From: Achromobacter xylosoxidans
Lineage (GTDB): Bacteria > Pseudomonadota > Gammaproteobacteria > Burkholderiales > Burkholderiaceae_B
DNA length: 64,000 nt
Direction of reading: 5' to 3'
NCBI RefSeq assembly: GCF_002192695.1
Contig: NZ_MTLG01000052.1
Location: forward strand, 124,001-188,000
The position numbers and the translations under genes are program-made. Below the pieces are notes generated by a model. It was not told where the DNA came from, did no database searches, and saw only the letters and a list, made by a program, of their open reading frames with translations. This document shows, one piece after another, positions 8,555 to 16,652 of the stretch (position 1 is its first letter; every line of letters starts with the position of its first letter).

Positions 8555-8645
8555 CACGGTTGCGGCGTTTCCGGTAGGGATGGCGGCGCAGCGCGGGGAC
8601 CTGCCGCGTCGCTATGCAGCGTTGCCGTGTCGTTTTTAGAATGAA

Positions 8646-8660
8646 TTTGTCCTATGACAA
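8646..8660 (+). promoter_or_regulatory. Putative regulator site 3 (ccsB promoter)
   Basis: TTTGTCCTATGACAA contains a perfect TTGTC-N4-GACAA inverted repeat. An extra inverted half-site, GGACAA, sits at 8682-8687. It lies 62 bases upstream of the chosen ccsB start and matches sites 1 and 2. Confidence 0.5.
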
Positions 8661-8721
8661 TATTCGATTCGTTCGGCCTATGGACAACCTGGGACGGACG
8701 GTCACGCATGGAGATGCCGCG

Positions 8722-10083
8722 ATGCCGCTTACCGCCACCAGGTCCGTCCCGCTGACTTCCCGCCGGTCCGTGCCGGAGGTTCCGAATGCCGCCGCCCGGA
8801 CCGTCAGGCGCTTGAACCGGACCGATGCCGCGTTCCTGCTGATCTGCCTTGCCGGCTGCGCCTATGCGCTGGCGGAGTTCGGCCAGTTCCTGAACGGCTA
8901 CGAGCAAGCGATGCTGGTCGGCGCCGTGCCGGCCCTGGCCTGGCTGGGATGGTTGTGGCGCCCCTTGCGGACTCTGGCCCTGGCCAGCGGCGCCAGCGCG
9001 CTGCTGGCGGTGTGGCTGTATGCGGGCGGGGCAGAGCTGCTGCCGGGCGACCTGGGGCGCGCCGAAAGCGTCTTCCTGCTCAAGTATCTGCTGTCGTCGC
9101 AGTCGGCCATACTCTGGATGAGCTGCCTGTTCGTGCTGGGTACGCTCTGCTACTGGGCCGGACTGGCCCGGCCCGCGATCGCCTGGTTGGGCACGGTCCT
9201 GACCTGGGGCGGGGTATGGGCGGGGCTGACCGGCTTGCTGGTGCGCTGGCGCGAAGGGCATTTGCTGGGGCCGGATGTCGGACACATTCCGGTCAGCAAC
9301 CTGTACGAAGTGTTTGTTTTCTTCGCGCTAGTCACGGCGCTGTTCTACCTCTACTACGAGGCCCGCTACGGTACGCGGGCGCTGGGCGGCTTCGTCATGC
9401 TGGTGGTCGCCTCGATGGTCGTGTTCCTGTCCTGGTATTCGCTCACGCGCGGCGCCCATCAGATCCAGCCGCTGGTCCCCGCGCTGCAGAGCTGGTGGAT
9501 GAAGCTGCACGTGCCGGCCAATTTCGTGGGCTATGGCACGTTCTCGCTGGCGGGCGCGGTGGGCTTCGCCTACCTGGTCAAGCTGCACGGGCAGAGCGCC
9601 GCGGGCAAGCGCCTGATTCCGGTTTTCCTGCTGGGCGCGCTGCTATGCGCCGAGCCGATGATCTTCGGCTCGCGGCGGCTGTCGCCTGTGTGGATGCTGT
9701 ATTTCGGCGCGGGCGCCATGCTTGTGGGCGCGGTGCTGGCGCTGCGCCGGCCCATTGCCCGCCGGCTGCCGTCCCTGGAGGTGCTGGAGGACATCATGTA
9801 CCGGACCATCGCGCTGGGCTTTGCCTTCTTCACCGTGGCCACGGTATTGGGCGCGCTGTGGGCGGCCGACGCCTGGGGCGCGTACTGGCAATGGGATCCC
9901 AAGGAGACCTGGGCGCTGATCGTATGGCTGAACTATGCCGCCTGGCTGCACATGCGGCTGCTCAAGGGGCTGCGGGGCGAGGTGGCGGCCTATTGGGCGC
10001 TCGCCGGGCTGGTGGTGACGAGCTTCGCCTTTCTGGGGGTGAACATGTTCCTGTCGGGGCTGCATTCGTACGGCAGCCTGTAG
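8722..10083 (+). CDS. ccsB: CcsB/CcsA-type cytochrome c biogenesis protein
   Basis: This 453-residue multi-spanning membrane protein has the tryptophan-rich heme-handling signature WQWDPKETWALIVWL near its C-terminus and conserved His residues on either side. The family brings heme to the periplasmic face and joins it to apocytochromes c in the Ccs (System II) pathway with CcsA/ResB. No ResB partner is present in the window. The ATG at 8722 was chosen because GGAG stands eight bases ahead of it and the putative operator then falls in the promoter; longer frames from 8614 run through that operator. It may serve the c-type cytochromes of the neighbouring nir genes. Confidence 0.85.
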   Translation: MPLTATRSVPLTSRRSVPEVPNAAARTVRRLNRTDAAFLLICLAGCAYALAEFGQFLNGYEQAMLVGAVPALAWLGWLWRPLRTLALASGASALLAVWLYAGGAELLPGDLGRAESVFLLKYLLSSQSAILWMSCLFVLGTLCYWAGLARPAIAWLGTVLTWGGVWAGLTGLLVRWREGHLLGPDVGHIPVSNLYEVFVFFALVTALFYLYYEARYGTRALGGFVMLVVASMVVFLSWYSLTRGAHQIQPLVPALQSWWMKLHVPANFVGYGTFSLAGAVGFAYLVKLHGQSAAGKRLIPVFLLGALLCAEPMIFGSRRLSPVWMLYFGAGAMLVGAVLALRRPIARRLPSLEVLEDIMYRTIALGFAFFTVATVLGALWAADAWGAYWQWDPKETWALIVWLNYAAWLHMRLLKGLRGEVAAYWALAGLVVTSFAFLGVNMFLSGLHSYGSL

Positions 10084-10130
10084 GACCCTGCCGCCTTGCG
10101 GGCGGCGATGCCAACTGGCATCGGGTGTCT

Positions 10131-10218
10131 TGGCGGAAGCGGTGAGATTCGAACTCACGAACGGTTGCCCGTTGCCGGTTTTCAAGACCGGTGCAATCGA
10201 CCACTCTGCCACGCTTCC
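10131..10218 (-). tRNA. tRNA-Ser(TGA)
   Basis: The minus strand folds as a class II tRNA of 88 bases with a long variable arm. The acceptor stem pairs GGAAGCG with CGCTTCC and is followed by an encoded GCCA end. The anticodon loop CTTGAAA gives anticodon TGA. The T loop GTTCGAATC is standard. Confidence 0.96.
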
Positions 10219-10333
10219 TGGTACTGCGGTATCGTCCGGCGTTCCGGCCACCAGGCAAGCAATCTGCCAGGCGGGAACACGATACGCCGTAAAGGGCGCA
10301 ATAATAATCCATTTGCTGCAAAGGAGGCACGCG

Positions 10334-11311
10334 ATGCACGCCGTAGAAATCTCTCGCCCTGGTGGCCCCGAGGTCCTGGTCCCCGTGGAGCGCCCCACGC
10401 CGGAAACCGGCGCCGGTGAAGTCCTGATCAAAGTGAGCGCCGCAGGCGTCAACCGCCCCGACGTGTTCCAGCGCAAGGGCAACTACGCGCCGCCGCGCGG
10501 CGCCTCGGATCTGCCGGGCCTGGAAGTGGCCGGCGAGATCGTCGGCGGCGACCTGGCCGGCAGCGGTTTCGCCCTGGGCGACAAGGTCTGCGCCCTGGTG
10601 GCGGGCGGCGGCTACGCCGAGTATTGCGTCGCGCCCGCGGCGCAATGCCTGCCCATCCCCAAGGGCTTGTCCGACATCGAGGCCGCCGGCCTGCCGGAAA
10701 CCTATTTCACGGTCTGGAGCAACGTGTTCGACCGCGGCCGCCTGTCCGAAGGCGAGGCGCTGCTGGTGCACGGCGGCGCCAGCGGCATCGGCACCACGGC
10801 CATCCAGTTGGCCCGCGCCATGGGCCACAAGGTCTATGCCACCGTCGGCAGCGACGACCGGGCCCGCGCCGTGGAAGCGCTGGGCGCCGAGCGCGGCATC
10901 AACTACAAGACCCAGGATTTCGTGAAGGAAGTGCTGGACGCCACCGGCGGACGCGGCGTGGACGTGATCCTGGACATGGTGGCGGGCGACTACATCGGCC
11001 GCGACATGCAGTGCCTGGCCGATGACGGCCGCATCGTCATCATCGCCCAACTGGGCGGGTCGCACGCCAATGTGGATACGGCCCAGGTCATGCGCCGCCG
11101 CCTGACCATCACCGGCTCGACCTTGCGTCCCCGCCCGGTCGCTTTCAAAGGCGCCATCGCCCGCGCCCTGCGCGAACAGGCCTGGCCCCTGCTGGAAAAA
11201 GGGGCCATCAAGCCCATCGTGCACGCCACCTTCCCGCTGGCCGAGGCTTCGCGCGCCCATGCCATGATGGAAAGCGGTGAAAACATCGGCAAAATCATCC
11301 TGACCGTGTAA
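10334..11311 (+). CDS. NAD(P)H quinone oxidoreductase, PIG3 type
   Basis: The product of 325 residues is a zinc-free MDR-superfamily reductase close to the PIG3/TIGR02824 group. The N-terminal GroES-like domain is followed by a Rossmann motif, GGASGIGTTA (147-156). It probably reduces quinones with NADPH in the cytosol. A strong AAGGAGG at 10321-10327 sets the start at 10334. It stands alone ahead of tpiA, which has its own promoter-like -10 and leader. A longer frame from 10130 would read through the tRNA-Ser gene and was rejected. Confidence 0.92.
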   Translation: MHAVEISRPGGPEVLVPVERPTPETGAGEVLIKVSAAGVNRPDVFQRKGNYAPPRGASDLPGLEVAGEIVGGDLAGSGFALGDKVCALVAGGGYAEYCVAPAAQCLPIPKGLSDIEAAGLPETYFTVWSNVFDRGRLSEGEALLVHGGASGIGTTAIQLARAMGHKVYATVGSDDRARAVEALGAERGINYKTQDFVKEVLDATGGRGVDVILDMVAGDYIGRDMQCLADDGRIVIIAQLGGSHANVDTAQVMRRRLTITGSTLRPRPVAFKGAIARALREQAWPLLEKGAIKPIVHATFPLAEASRAHAMMESGENIGKIILTV

Positions 11312-11349
11312 GAAATGGGGGGCGCTCGGCGTAGCGTCCCGCAACAGGA

Positions 11350-11385
11350 TACAATCACGGGTTTCGCCTGGAATTTTTTCCAGGC
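11350..11385 (+). promoter_or_regulatory. tpiA -10 element and 5' leader hairpin
   Basis: TACAAT at 11350-11355 is a good -10 hexamer without a convincing -35. About 11 bases on, GCCTGGAA-TTTT-TTCCAGGC (11366-11385) forms a perfect 8-bp hairpin. It would sit at the very 5' end of the tpiA-secG message, where such hairpins can protect the RNA. Confidence 0.45.
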
Positions 11386-11451
11386 AGGCCCGTGGGCGGT
11401 TGCTACGCAGCCCTTGGCTCGCCCCAGTCCAACCGATACAGATACCTCGCC

Positions 11452-12198
11452 ATGACTTCAGTCGAAAACCGCGCCCGCCTCGTGCTGGGCAACTGGAAGA
11501 TGCACGGCAACCTGGCCGAGAACGCCGCGTTGCTGACCGAGCTGCGCGCCGCGGATGCTGCGAGCCACTGCGAAATCGGCATCTGTGTGCCGTTCCCGTA
11601 CCTCGCGCAAGCGGCGTCGGCCCTGACCGGCAGCAGCGTGTCCTGGGGGGCGCAAGACGTCAGCGCCCACGAAAAGGGCGCCTACACCGGCGAAGTCTCC
11701 GGCGCCATGCTGAAGGAATTCGGCTGCCGCTGGGCCCTGGCCGGCCACTCCGAGCGCCGCGTGCTGCACGGCGAGACCGACGAAGTCGTCGCCGCCAAGG
11801 CCCAGGCCGCGCTGGCCGCCGGCCTGACCCCGGTCGTGTGCGTGGGCGAGTCCCTGGCCGACCGCGAAGCCGGCAACACGCTGACCGTGATCGAACGCCA
11901 GTTGAAGCCCGTTCTGGCGCTGGGCGCCGAGGCGGTTTCGCGCATGGTCCTGGCCTATGAACCCGTCTGGGCCATCGGCACCGGCCGCACCGCCAGCCCC
12001 GAGCAGGCGCAGGAAGTCCACGGCGCCATCCGCGCCGCCCTGCGCGCGCTGGGCGCGGCGCAAGTGCAAGTGTTGTACGGCGGCAGCGTCAAAGCTGCCA
12101 ATGCCGCCAGTTTGTTCGCCATGACTGATATCGACGGGGCCTTGGTCGGCGGCGCGTCGCTCGTGGCCGAAGAATTTTTGCGAATCGCCGCTATCTAA
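11452..12198 (+). CDS. tpiA: Triosephosphate isomerase
   Basis: The product is 248 residues, the normal length. Catalytic residues are visible: Lys16 in GNWKMHGN, His99 in AGHSERR and Glu170 in AYEPVWAIGTG. The phosphate-binding loop YGGSV is near the C-terminus. It interconverts dihydroxyacetone phosphate and glyceraldehyde 3-phosphate. The start at 11452 gives the standard N-terminus. secG follows after 21 bases, the usual betaproteobacterial pair. Confidence 0.98.
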   Translation: MTSVENRARLVLGNWKMHGNLAENAALLTELRAADAASHCEIGICVPFPYLAQAASALTGSSVSWGAQDVSAHEKGAYTGEVSGAMLKEFGCRWALAGHSERRVLHGETDEVVAAKAQAALAAGLTPVVCVGESLADREAGNTLTVIERQLKPVLALGAEAVSRMVLAYEPVWAIGTGRTASPEQAQEVHGAIRAALRALGAAQVQVLYGGSVKAANAASLFAMTDIDGALVGGASLVAEEFLRIAAI

Positions 12199-12219
12199 GT
12201 TTCCGTTCCGGAGTCTGTA

Positions 12220-12720
12220 ATGCCCTTGATGCTCAAAATCCTGCTGGCCGTCCAAGTGATCTCGGCGCTGGCTATCATCGTCCTGGTCCTGCTTCAGCAG
12301 GGCAAAGGCGCCGACATGGGGTCCGCCTTTGGCAGCGGCTCGGCCGGCAGCCTGTTCGGCGCCACCGGCGCGGCGAACTTCCTGTCGCGCGCAACCAAGT
12401 GGGCCGCCGTGGTCTTCTTTGCGTCCACTGCTGGCCTCGCCTATGTCAGCCACAAGGGCAACAGCGGCCCGGCCGTTGATTCGGGCGTGATGCAAAGCTT
12501 CCCGGCCGACCGTTCGGTGCCGCAAGTGCCGGGCGCGGCGCCCGCTCCCGCCGGCTCGTCGGTTCCCGGCGCGGCCTCGGTTCCTGGCGCGGGTTCCGTG
12601 CCCGCCGCTCCGGCCAAGCCCGACGCGTCGGTGCCCTCGGCCCCGGCCATGCCTGCCACCCCGGCCGCGCCTGCCGCAGGCGACAAGCCCGCCGAAACGC
12701 CCGCGACGCCGGCGAAGTAA
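12220..12720 (+). CDS. secG: Preprotein translocase subunit SecG
   Basis: The product of 166 residues has two membrane helices (about 4-25 and 55-75) around a conserved GKGADMGSAFGSGSAGSLFG loop, typical of SecG. It assists the SecYE channel. The C-terminal 80 residues are a Pro/Ala/Ser-rich low-complexity tail of repeated PGAxxVP and AP units; such tails are common in this order and vary in length. The gene is followed at once by a strong terminator. Confidence 0.95.
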   Translation: MPLMLKILLAVQVISALAIIVLVLLQQGKGADMGSAFGSGSAGSLFGATGAANFLSRATKWAAVVFFASTAGLAYVSHKGNSGPAVDSGVMQSFPADRSVPQVPGAAPAPAGSSVPGAASVPGAGSVPAAPAKPDASVPSAPAMPATPAAPAAGDKPAETPATPAK

Positions 12721-12734
12721 GGCATAGCAAACGG

Positions 12735-12760
12735 AAAGGCCGGCACATGCCGGCCTTTTT
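12735..12760 (+). terminator. Rho-independent terminator after secG
   Basis: AAAGGCCGGC-ACAT-GCCGGCCTTT is a perfect 10-bp stem with a four-base loop, followed by further T residues. Confidence 0.9.
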
Positions 12761-12885
12761 CATGGGCGGCGCGCGCCTGCCCGGATATCCTGTCATCGGC
12801 GGCCGTTAGCATGCGCCGTCGCCGCGCCGGCAGCGGGTAGGGTATCGTTGCCTGCGCATCCGGTTTCCGTTTCTCGATCTCCGCC

Positions 12886-13788
12886 ATGGCCACATCCAAA
12901 CGCTCTCCCCGCACGCAACCCGCCGCCGATCCGCAGCGGGGCTCGCCGCAGGCCATGCTGGCGCGCATCCAGAGCCTGTTGCCGTCGATGGGGGCGGCCT
13001 CGCAGCGCATCGGCGAGTTCGTCATACGCAATCCGGCCGAGGTGGTGCACATGTCGGTCAGCGAAGTGGCCGAACGCACCCAGTGCAGCGAAGGCAGCGT
13101 GGTGGGCTTTTGCAAGCTGCTGGGCGCCACGGGATTTCAGCAACTGAAGATCGCGCTGGCGCAGCAGATCGTGCAGCCGGTGCAGTACATCCACGAAGAC
13201 CTGGCCGCCCAGGACACGCCCGAGCAGGTCGTCAGCAAGATCTTCCACAGCAATATCCAGACGCTGCAGGATACCGAATCGGTGCTGGACGTGGCCGCGC
13301 TGTCGGCTGCCGTGGAGCTGATCCGCGGCGCCCGCCGCGTGGAAATCTATGGCATCGGCAGCTCGGCCGTCATCGCGCACGATGCGCACTACCGCATGCT
13401 GCGCATCGGGCTGCATGCCACGGCAGTGACCGATTCCCACGTGCAGGCCATCAGCGCGTCGCTGACCGGGCCGGACGTCGCCGTGCTGACCATTTCGCAC
13501 TCGGGCAGCACGCACGAAACCGTGCTGGCGACGCGGCTGGCCAAGGAAGCCGGCGCGCGCACGATCTGCATCACCAATTTCGGCAAGTCGCCGATCCAGG
13601 AACACGCGGACGTGGTGCTGCACACCATGTCGCGCGAGACCCGTTTCCGCACCGAGGCCATGACCAGCCGGCTGGCGCAGCTCGCCATCATCGACACCCT
13701 CATCGCCTGCCTGGCCCTGTCCGATTACGACAAGGCCGTCTCCACGCTGCGCAGCACCTTCGACGTGCTGTCGAACAAGCGCTACTGA
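12886..13788 (+). CDS. MurR/RpiR-family transcriptional regulator
   Basis: The product of 300 residues has an N-terminal RpiR helix-turn-helix (about 35-105, with VHMSVSEVAERTQCSEGSVV) and a C-terminal SIS sugar-phosphate-binding domain (about 140-270, with YGIGSSAVIA and TISHSGSTHETV). Family members sense phosphorylated sugars. The gene overlaps the convergent HAD phosphatase gene by seven bases and lies near the phnDCE-type transporter, which it may control. The ligand is unknown. Confidence 0.92.
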   Translation: MATSKRSPRTQPAADPQRGSPQAMLARIQSLLPSMGAASQRIGEFVIRNPAEVVHMSVSEVAERTQCSEGSVVGFCKLLGATGFQQLKIALAQQIVQPVQYIHEDLAAQDTPEQVVSKIFHSNIQTLQDTESVLDVAALSAAVELIRGARRVEIYGIGSSAVIAHDAHYRMLRIGLHATAVTDSHVQAISASLTGPDVAVLTISHSGSTHETVLATRLAKEAGARTICITNFGKSPIQEHADVVLHTMSRETRFRTEAMTSRLAQLAIIDTLIACLALSDYDKAVSTLRSTFDVLSNKRY

Positions 13789-14621
13789 TCGCCTTCGATG
13801 CCCGCCGGCAGCGCGTGCCGGCGCGGGCATGCGCTATCCAGCAGGCCCGCCACGTCCGGCGCATCCGCGTAGGGCGCATTGCCGACCAGCAGATAAGCGA
13901 TGCCCAGGCGCACTGCGCCCAGCGCATCGGTGCGCACGTTGTCGCCGATGACGGTGGTGTCCGCCGGCGCCAGGCCCAGCCGGCGCAATCCTTCCTCCAG
14001 CAGCATGGCTCCCGGCTTGCCGAGTATGTACGGCCGTGCATCGGGCGCGCAGGCCAGCACCGACTGCAAGAGCGCGCCTGTCTCGGGAACGATGGCGCCT
14101 TGCGGACCAGGATGGGTGAGGTCGCCATTGCTGACCATCAATGCCGCGCCCCGCGCCAACTCGGTTGCGAGGGTCTGCAGCGTGCTGTAGCCGAAGGACA
14201 GATCGCGCGCCAACAGCACGATGTCCGCATCGCGCGCCACCAGCGCCAGCCCCAGGCTGGCGGCCAGGGTGCGCAGCGCGTCCGAGGCACAGAGCAGCAC
14301 CGCAGCGCGCGGGTGCTGCCGGGCGATATGACGCACCGCCTGCTCGCCGGCGAGGACCAGCGTTTCGGCTTGCACCGGCAGGCCCATCGCCTGTAAACGC
14401 GGCGCCAGGCCCGCCGCCGTGTCGGTGGAATTGTTGGACACGATGACGCAGCGTCCCGCCCAACGGGTCAGCAGTTCGCTGGCGCCCGGTATCACTTCAT
14501 GCCCCCGTATCAACGTCCCGTCCAAGTCCAGGATCAAGCCGCGCGAGCGTGCGGTCCAGGGCGGTTCTGCCGCCGGCGCTGGGGGGAAGGAAGCGAGGGG
14601 AGTGCGGGCAATGCGGGTCAT
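13782..14621 (-). CDS. HAD-superfamily phosphatase, NagD-like (subclass IIA)
   Basis: The product of 279 residues has HAD motif I, DLDGTL (Asp32, Asp34), motif II in VSNNSTDT, and the C-terminal GKPGAMLLEEGL and VIGDN motifs of NagD/AraL-type phosphatases. It should remove phosphate from a small phospho-metabolite in the cytosol. It converges on the RpiR gene and diverges from phnD, suggesting that the transported compound is a phosphate ester. The specific substrate cannot be read from sequence. Confidence 0.88.
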   Translation of the reverse strand: MTRIARTPLASFPPAPAAEPPWTARSRGLILDLDGTLIRGHEVIPGASELLTRWAGRCVIVSNNSTDTAAGLAPRLQAMGLPVQAETLVLAGEQAVRHIARQHPRAAVLLCASDALRTLAASLGLALVARDADIVLLARDLSFGYSTLQTLATELARGAALMVSNGDLTHPGPQGAIVPETGALLQSVLACAPDARPYILGKPGAMLLEEGLRRLGLAPADTTVIGDNVRTDALGAVRLGIAYLLVGNAPYADAPDVAGLLDSACPRRHALPAGIEGDQ

Positions 14622-14853
14622 GGATCGGCGTGGTGGCGTCGAAGCGCGTGGAGGGTTGAAAGAAGTGGGCGCCCGCTACGGTTCGGGCCTGCCCGGCGGC
14701 TGTGATTCTATCTGAACAAAATTCAAAAAATCATTTTTTTGATTTGAGAAATTTTCATTTGCCTGTCATGTGCGGTGACTAATCTGCGTTCCGGAATCAG
14801 GGCCGGACACACAGCGCCCCGATGGCAACCTCAACAAGACCAGGAACAGACAA

Positions 14854-15789
14854 ATGAAAATCCGCACCTGCGCGCCCGCACTGGCGCTCGTTTCCCTGCT
14901 GGCCGCCGCGCCTCTGGCGCAGGCCCAAGCGCTGGCCGATGGCTCGCAGCAGCGTCCGCTGCGCGTGCTGCTCATTCCCGCCGACGGCGGCACGGAGTCG
15001 GGCACCAAGGCCGACTACGCGCCGATCTTCAACGCGATCACGCGCAGCACCGGCCTGCATTTCCAGCTGACGGTGGGCCAGTCCTACGGCGCCGTGGTCG
15101 AAGGCATGTGCAACCAGCTGGCCGAGGTCGCGTTCCTGGGCCCGGTTTCCTACGTGCAGGCGCATGAGCGCCAATGCGCGCAGTTGCTGGCCGTGGGCGT
15201 GCAGAAGGGCGAGTCCGCCTACTACGCCGCGATGTTCGCCAAGGCCGGTTCGCCCATCAATACGCTGGCCGACCTGAAGGGCAAGCGCGCCGCGTTCGGC
15301 GACGTGAATTCGGCCTCCAGCTTCACCTTCCAGGTGGCGTCCATGATCAAGGACGGCATGGACCCGGCCAAGGACCTGGCGGCGCTGCAACTGACTGGCA
15401 GCCACGCCAGCAGCCTGGCCGCGCTGGTGCAGGGCCAGGTCGACGCGGCCGCGCTGTCGTTCGACTCCTTCGACAAGGCGGTGCGCCAGGGCGCGGTGGA
15501 CCCGAAGTCCGTGAAGGTGATCTTCAAGAGCGAACCCATACCCTATCCGCCGCTGGCCATGAACACCAAGCTGCCGGAGCCGCTGAAGGCCACGCTCAAG
15601 CAGGCCTTTGCCACGGTGCACCAGGCGCCCGGCGTGACGCCGGACATGGTGCGCGGCTACGGCGGCGCCAAGCTCGACCGCTTTGACACCGAGTTTTCCG
15701 AGGCGCAGTTCGCCGGCCCGGCGTCGAAGATGGCCCTGCTGACCGACGAGATCAAGGGCGAAATCCTGCAGAAGGCGGCACAGCGGTGA
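14854..15789 (+). CDS. PhnD-like periplasmic binding protein (phosphonate/organophosphate importer)
   Basis: The product of 311 residues has a signal peptide (about 1-25) and the PhnD fold, with YAPIFNAITR and FLGPVSYVQAHE. The family binds phosphonates, phosphite or related phosphorus compounds. No C-P lyase gene is present, so the substrate may be a phosphate ester. phnC begins on the GTGA overlapping its stop, so the transporter genes form one operon. An AT-rich stretch (14710-14760) and a CTGTCAT at 14763-14769 lie upstream; the latter resembles one Pho-box half-site only. Confidence 0.87.
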   Translation: MKIRTCAPALALVSLLAAAPLAQAQALADGSQQRPLRVLLIPADGGTESGTKADYAPIFNAITRSTGLHFQLTVGQSYGAVVEGMCNQLAEVAFLGPVSYVQAHERQCAQLLAVGVQKGESAYYAAMFAKAGSPINTLADLKGKRAAFGDVNSASSFTFQVASMIKDGMDPAKDLAALQLTGSHASSLAALVQGQVDAAALSFDSFDKAVRQGAVDPKSVKVIFKSEPIPYPPLAMNTKLPEPLKATLKQAFATVHQAPGVTPDMVRGYGGAKLDRFDTEFSEAQFAGPASKMALLTDEIKGEILQKAAQR

Positions 15790-16652
15790 TCGCCGGAACA
15801 AGCGAAATGGACATGCTGCGCTACGACGCCGTAGGCATGCGCTACGCCGACGGCACCACGGCCCTGAACTCGGTGTCGTTGCAGGTGCCGCGCGGCCAGT
15901 TCTGCGTGATCCTGGGCGCCTCGGGCGCGGGCAAATCGACCTTGCTGCGCATGGCCAACGGACTGACCGCGCCGACCCAGGGCGCCGTGTGGGTCGATGG
16001 CACGCAGGTGCAGCCCTCGACGCTGGCTGCCGTGCGGCCGCGCATCGGCATGGTGCATCAGCACTTCAACCTGGTGTCGCGCGCCACGGTGGCGACCAAC
16101 GTGCTGTCGGGCGCGCTGCCCGGCCTGCCGGCATGGCGCGCCTACCTGATGCGTTTCCCGGCGGAATTGCGCGAACGAGCCTGCCGGCTGGTGCGCGAAG
16201 TCGGCCTGCAGCCCGAACATCTGCAACGCCGCGTGAGCGAATTGTCCGGCGGCCAGCAGCAGCGCGTGGGCATCGCCCGCGCCTTCATGCTGGCGCCCGC
16301 CTTGCTGCTGGCCGACGAACCCGTGGCCAGCCTGGATCCGCGCATCAGCCGCGACATCCTGGAGCTGTTGCGCAATCAGGCGCGGGAACGCGGCGCCACC
16401 GTGCTGTGCAGCCTGCACCAGGTCGACCTGGCCCGGGAGTTCGCCGATCGCATCGTGGCCTTGCGCCATGGCGTCATGGTGTTCGATGGACCGGCGGGCG
16501 CGTTCGATGAGGCCACCTCCCACGCGCTCTATCAGGCCCCGCTGCCGGAGAGTGGCATGGCGGGCGCCGATCTTGCGGGCCGCGGCCATGCCGAGCCCCG
16601 CGCCGCCAGGCCGATCCGGCCGGCGGTGTTGTCGGCGGGGGGCGCGCAATGA
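15786..16652 (+). CDS. PhnC-like ABC transporter ATPase
   Basis: The product of 288 residues has Walker A GASGAGKST (44-52), signature LSGGQQQR (153-160) and Walker B LLLADEP. It energises the phosphonate-type importer. GTG at 15786 overlaps the phnD stop by four bases; an ATG at 15807 is an alternative. Its end overlaps phnE by ATGA. Confidence 0.92.
   Translation: MIAGTSEMDMLRYDAVGMRYADGTTALNSVSLQVPRGQFCVILGASGAGKSTLLRMANGLTAPTQGAVWVDGTQVQPSTLAAVRPRIGMVHQHFNLVSRATVATNVLSGALPGLPAWRAYLMRFPAELRERACRLVREVGLQPEHLQRRVSELSGGQQQRVGIARAFMLAPALLLADEPVASLDPRISRDILELLRNQARERGATVLCSLHQVDLAREFADRIVALRHGVMVFDGPAGAFDEATSHALYQAPLPESGMAGADLAGRGHAEPRAARPIRPAVLSAGGAQ

Noticed and set aside
10090..10122. Hairpins between ccsB and tRNA-Ser as a Rho-independent terminator
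   Set aside because: GCCGCC/GGGCGGC and GATGCC/GGCATC stems exist, but neither strand has a T tract after them.
14763..14780. Pho box upstream of phnD
   Set aside because: Only one CTGTCAT half-site is present; the second repeat at 11-base spacing does not match.
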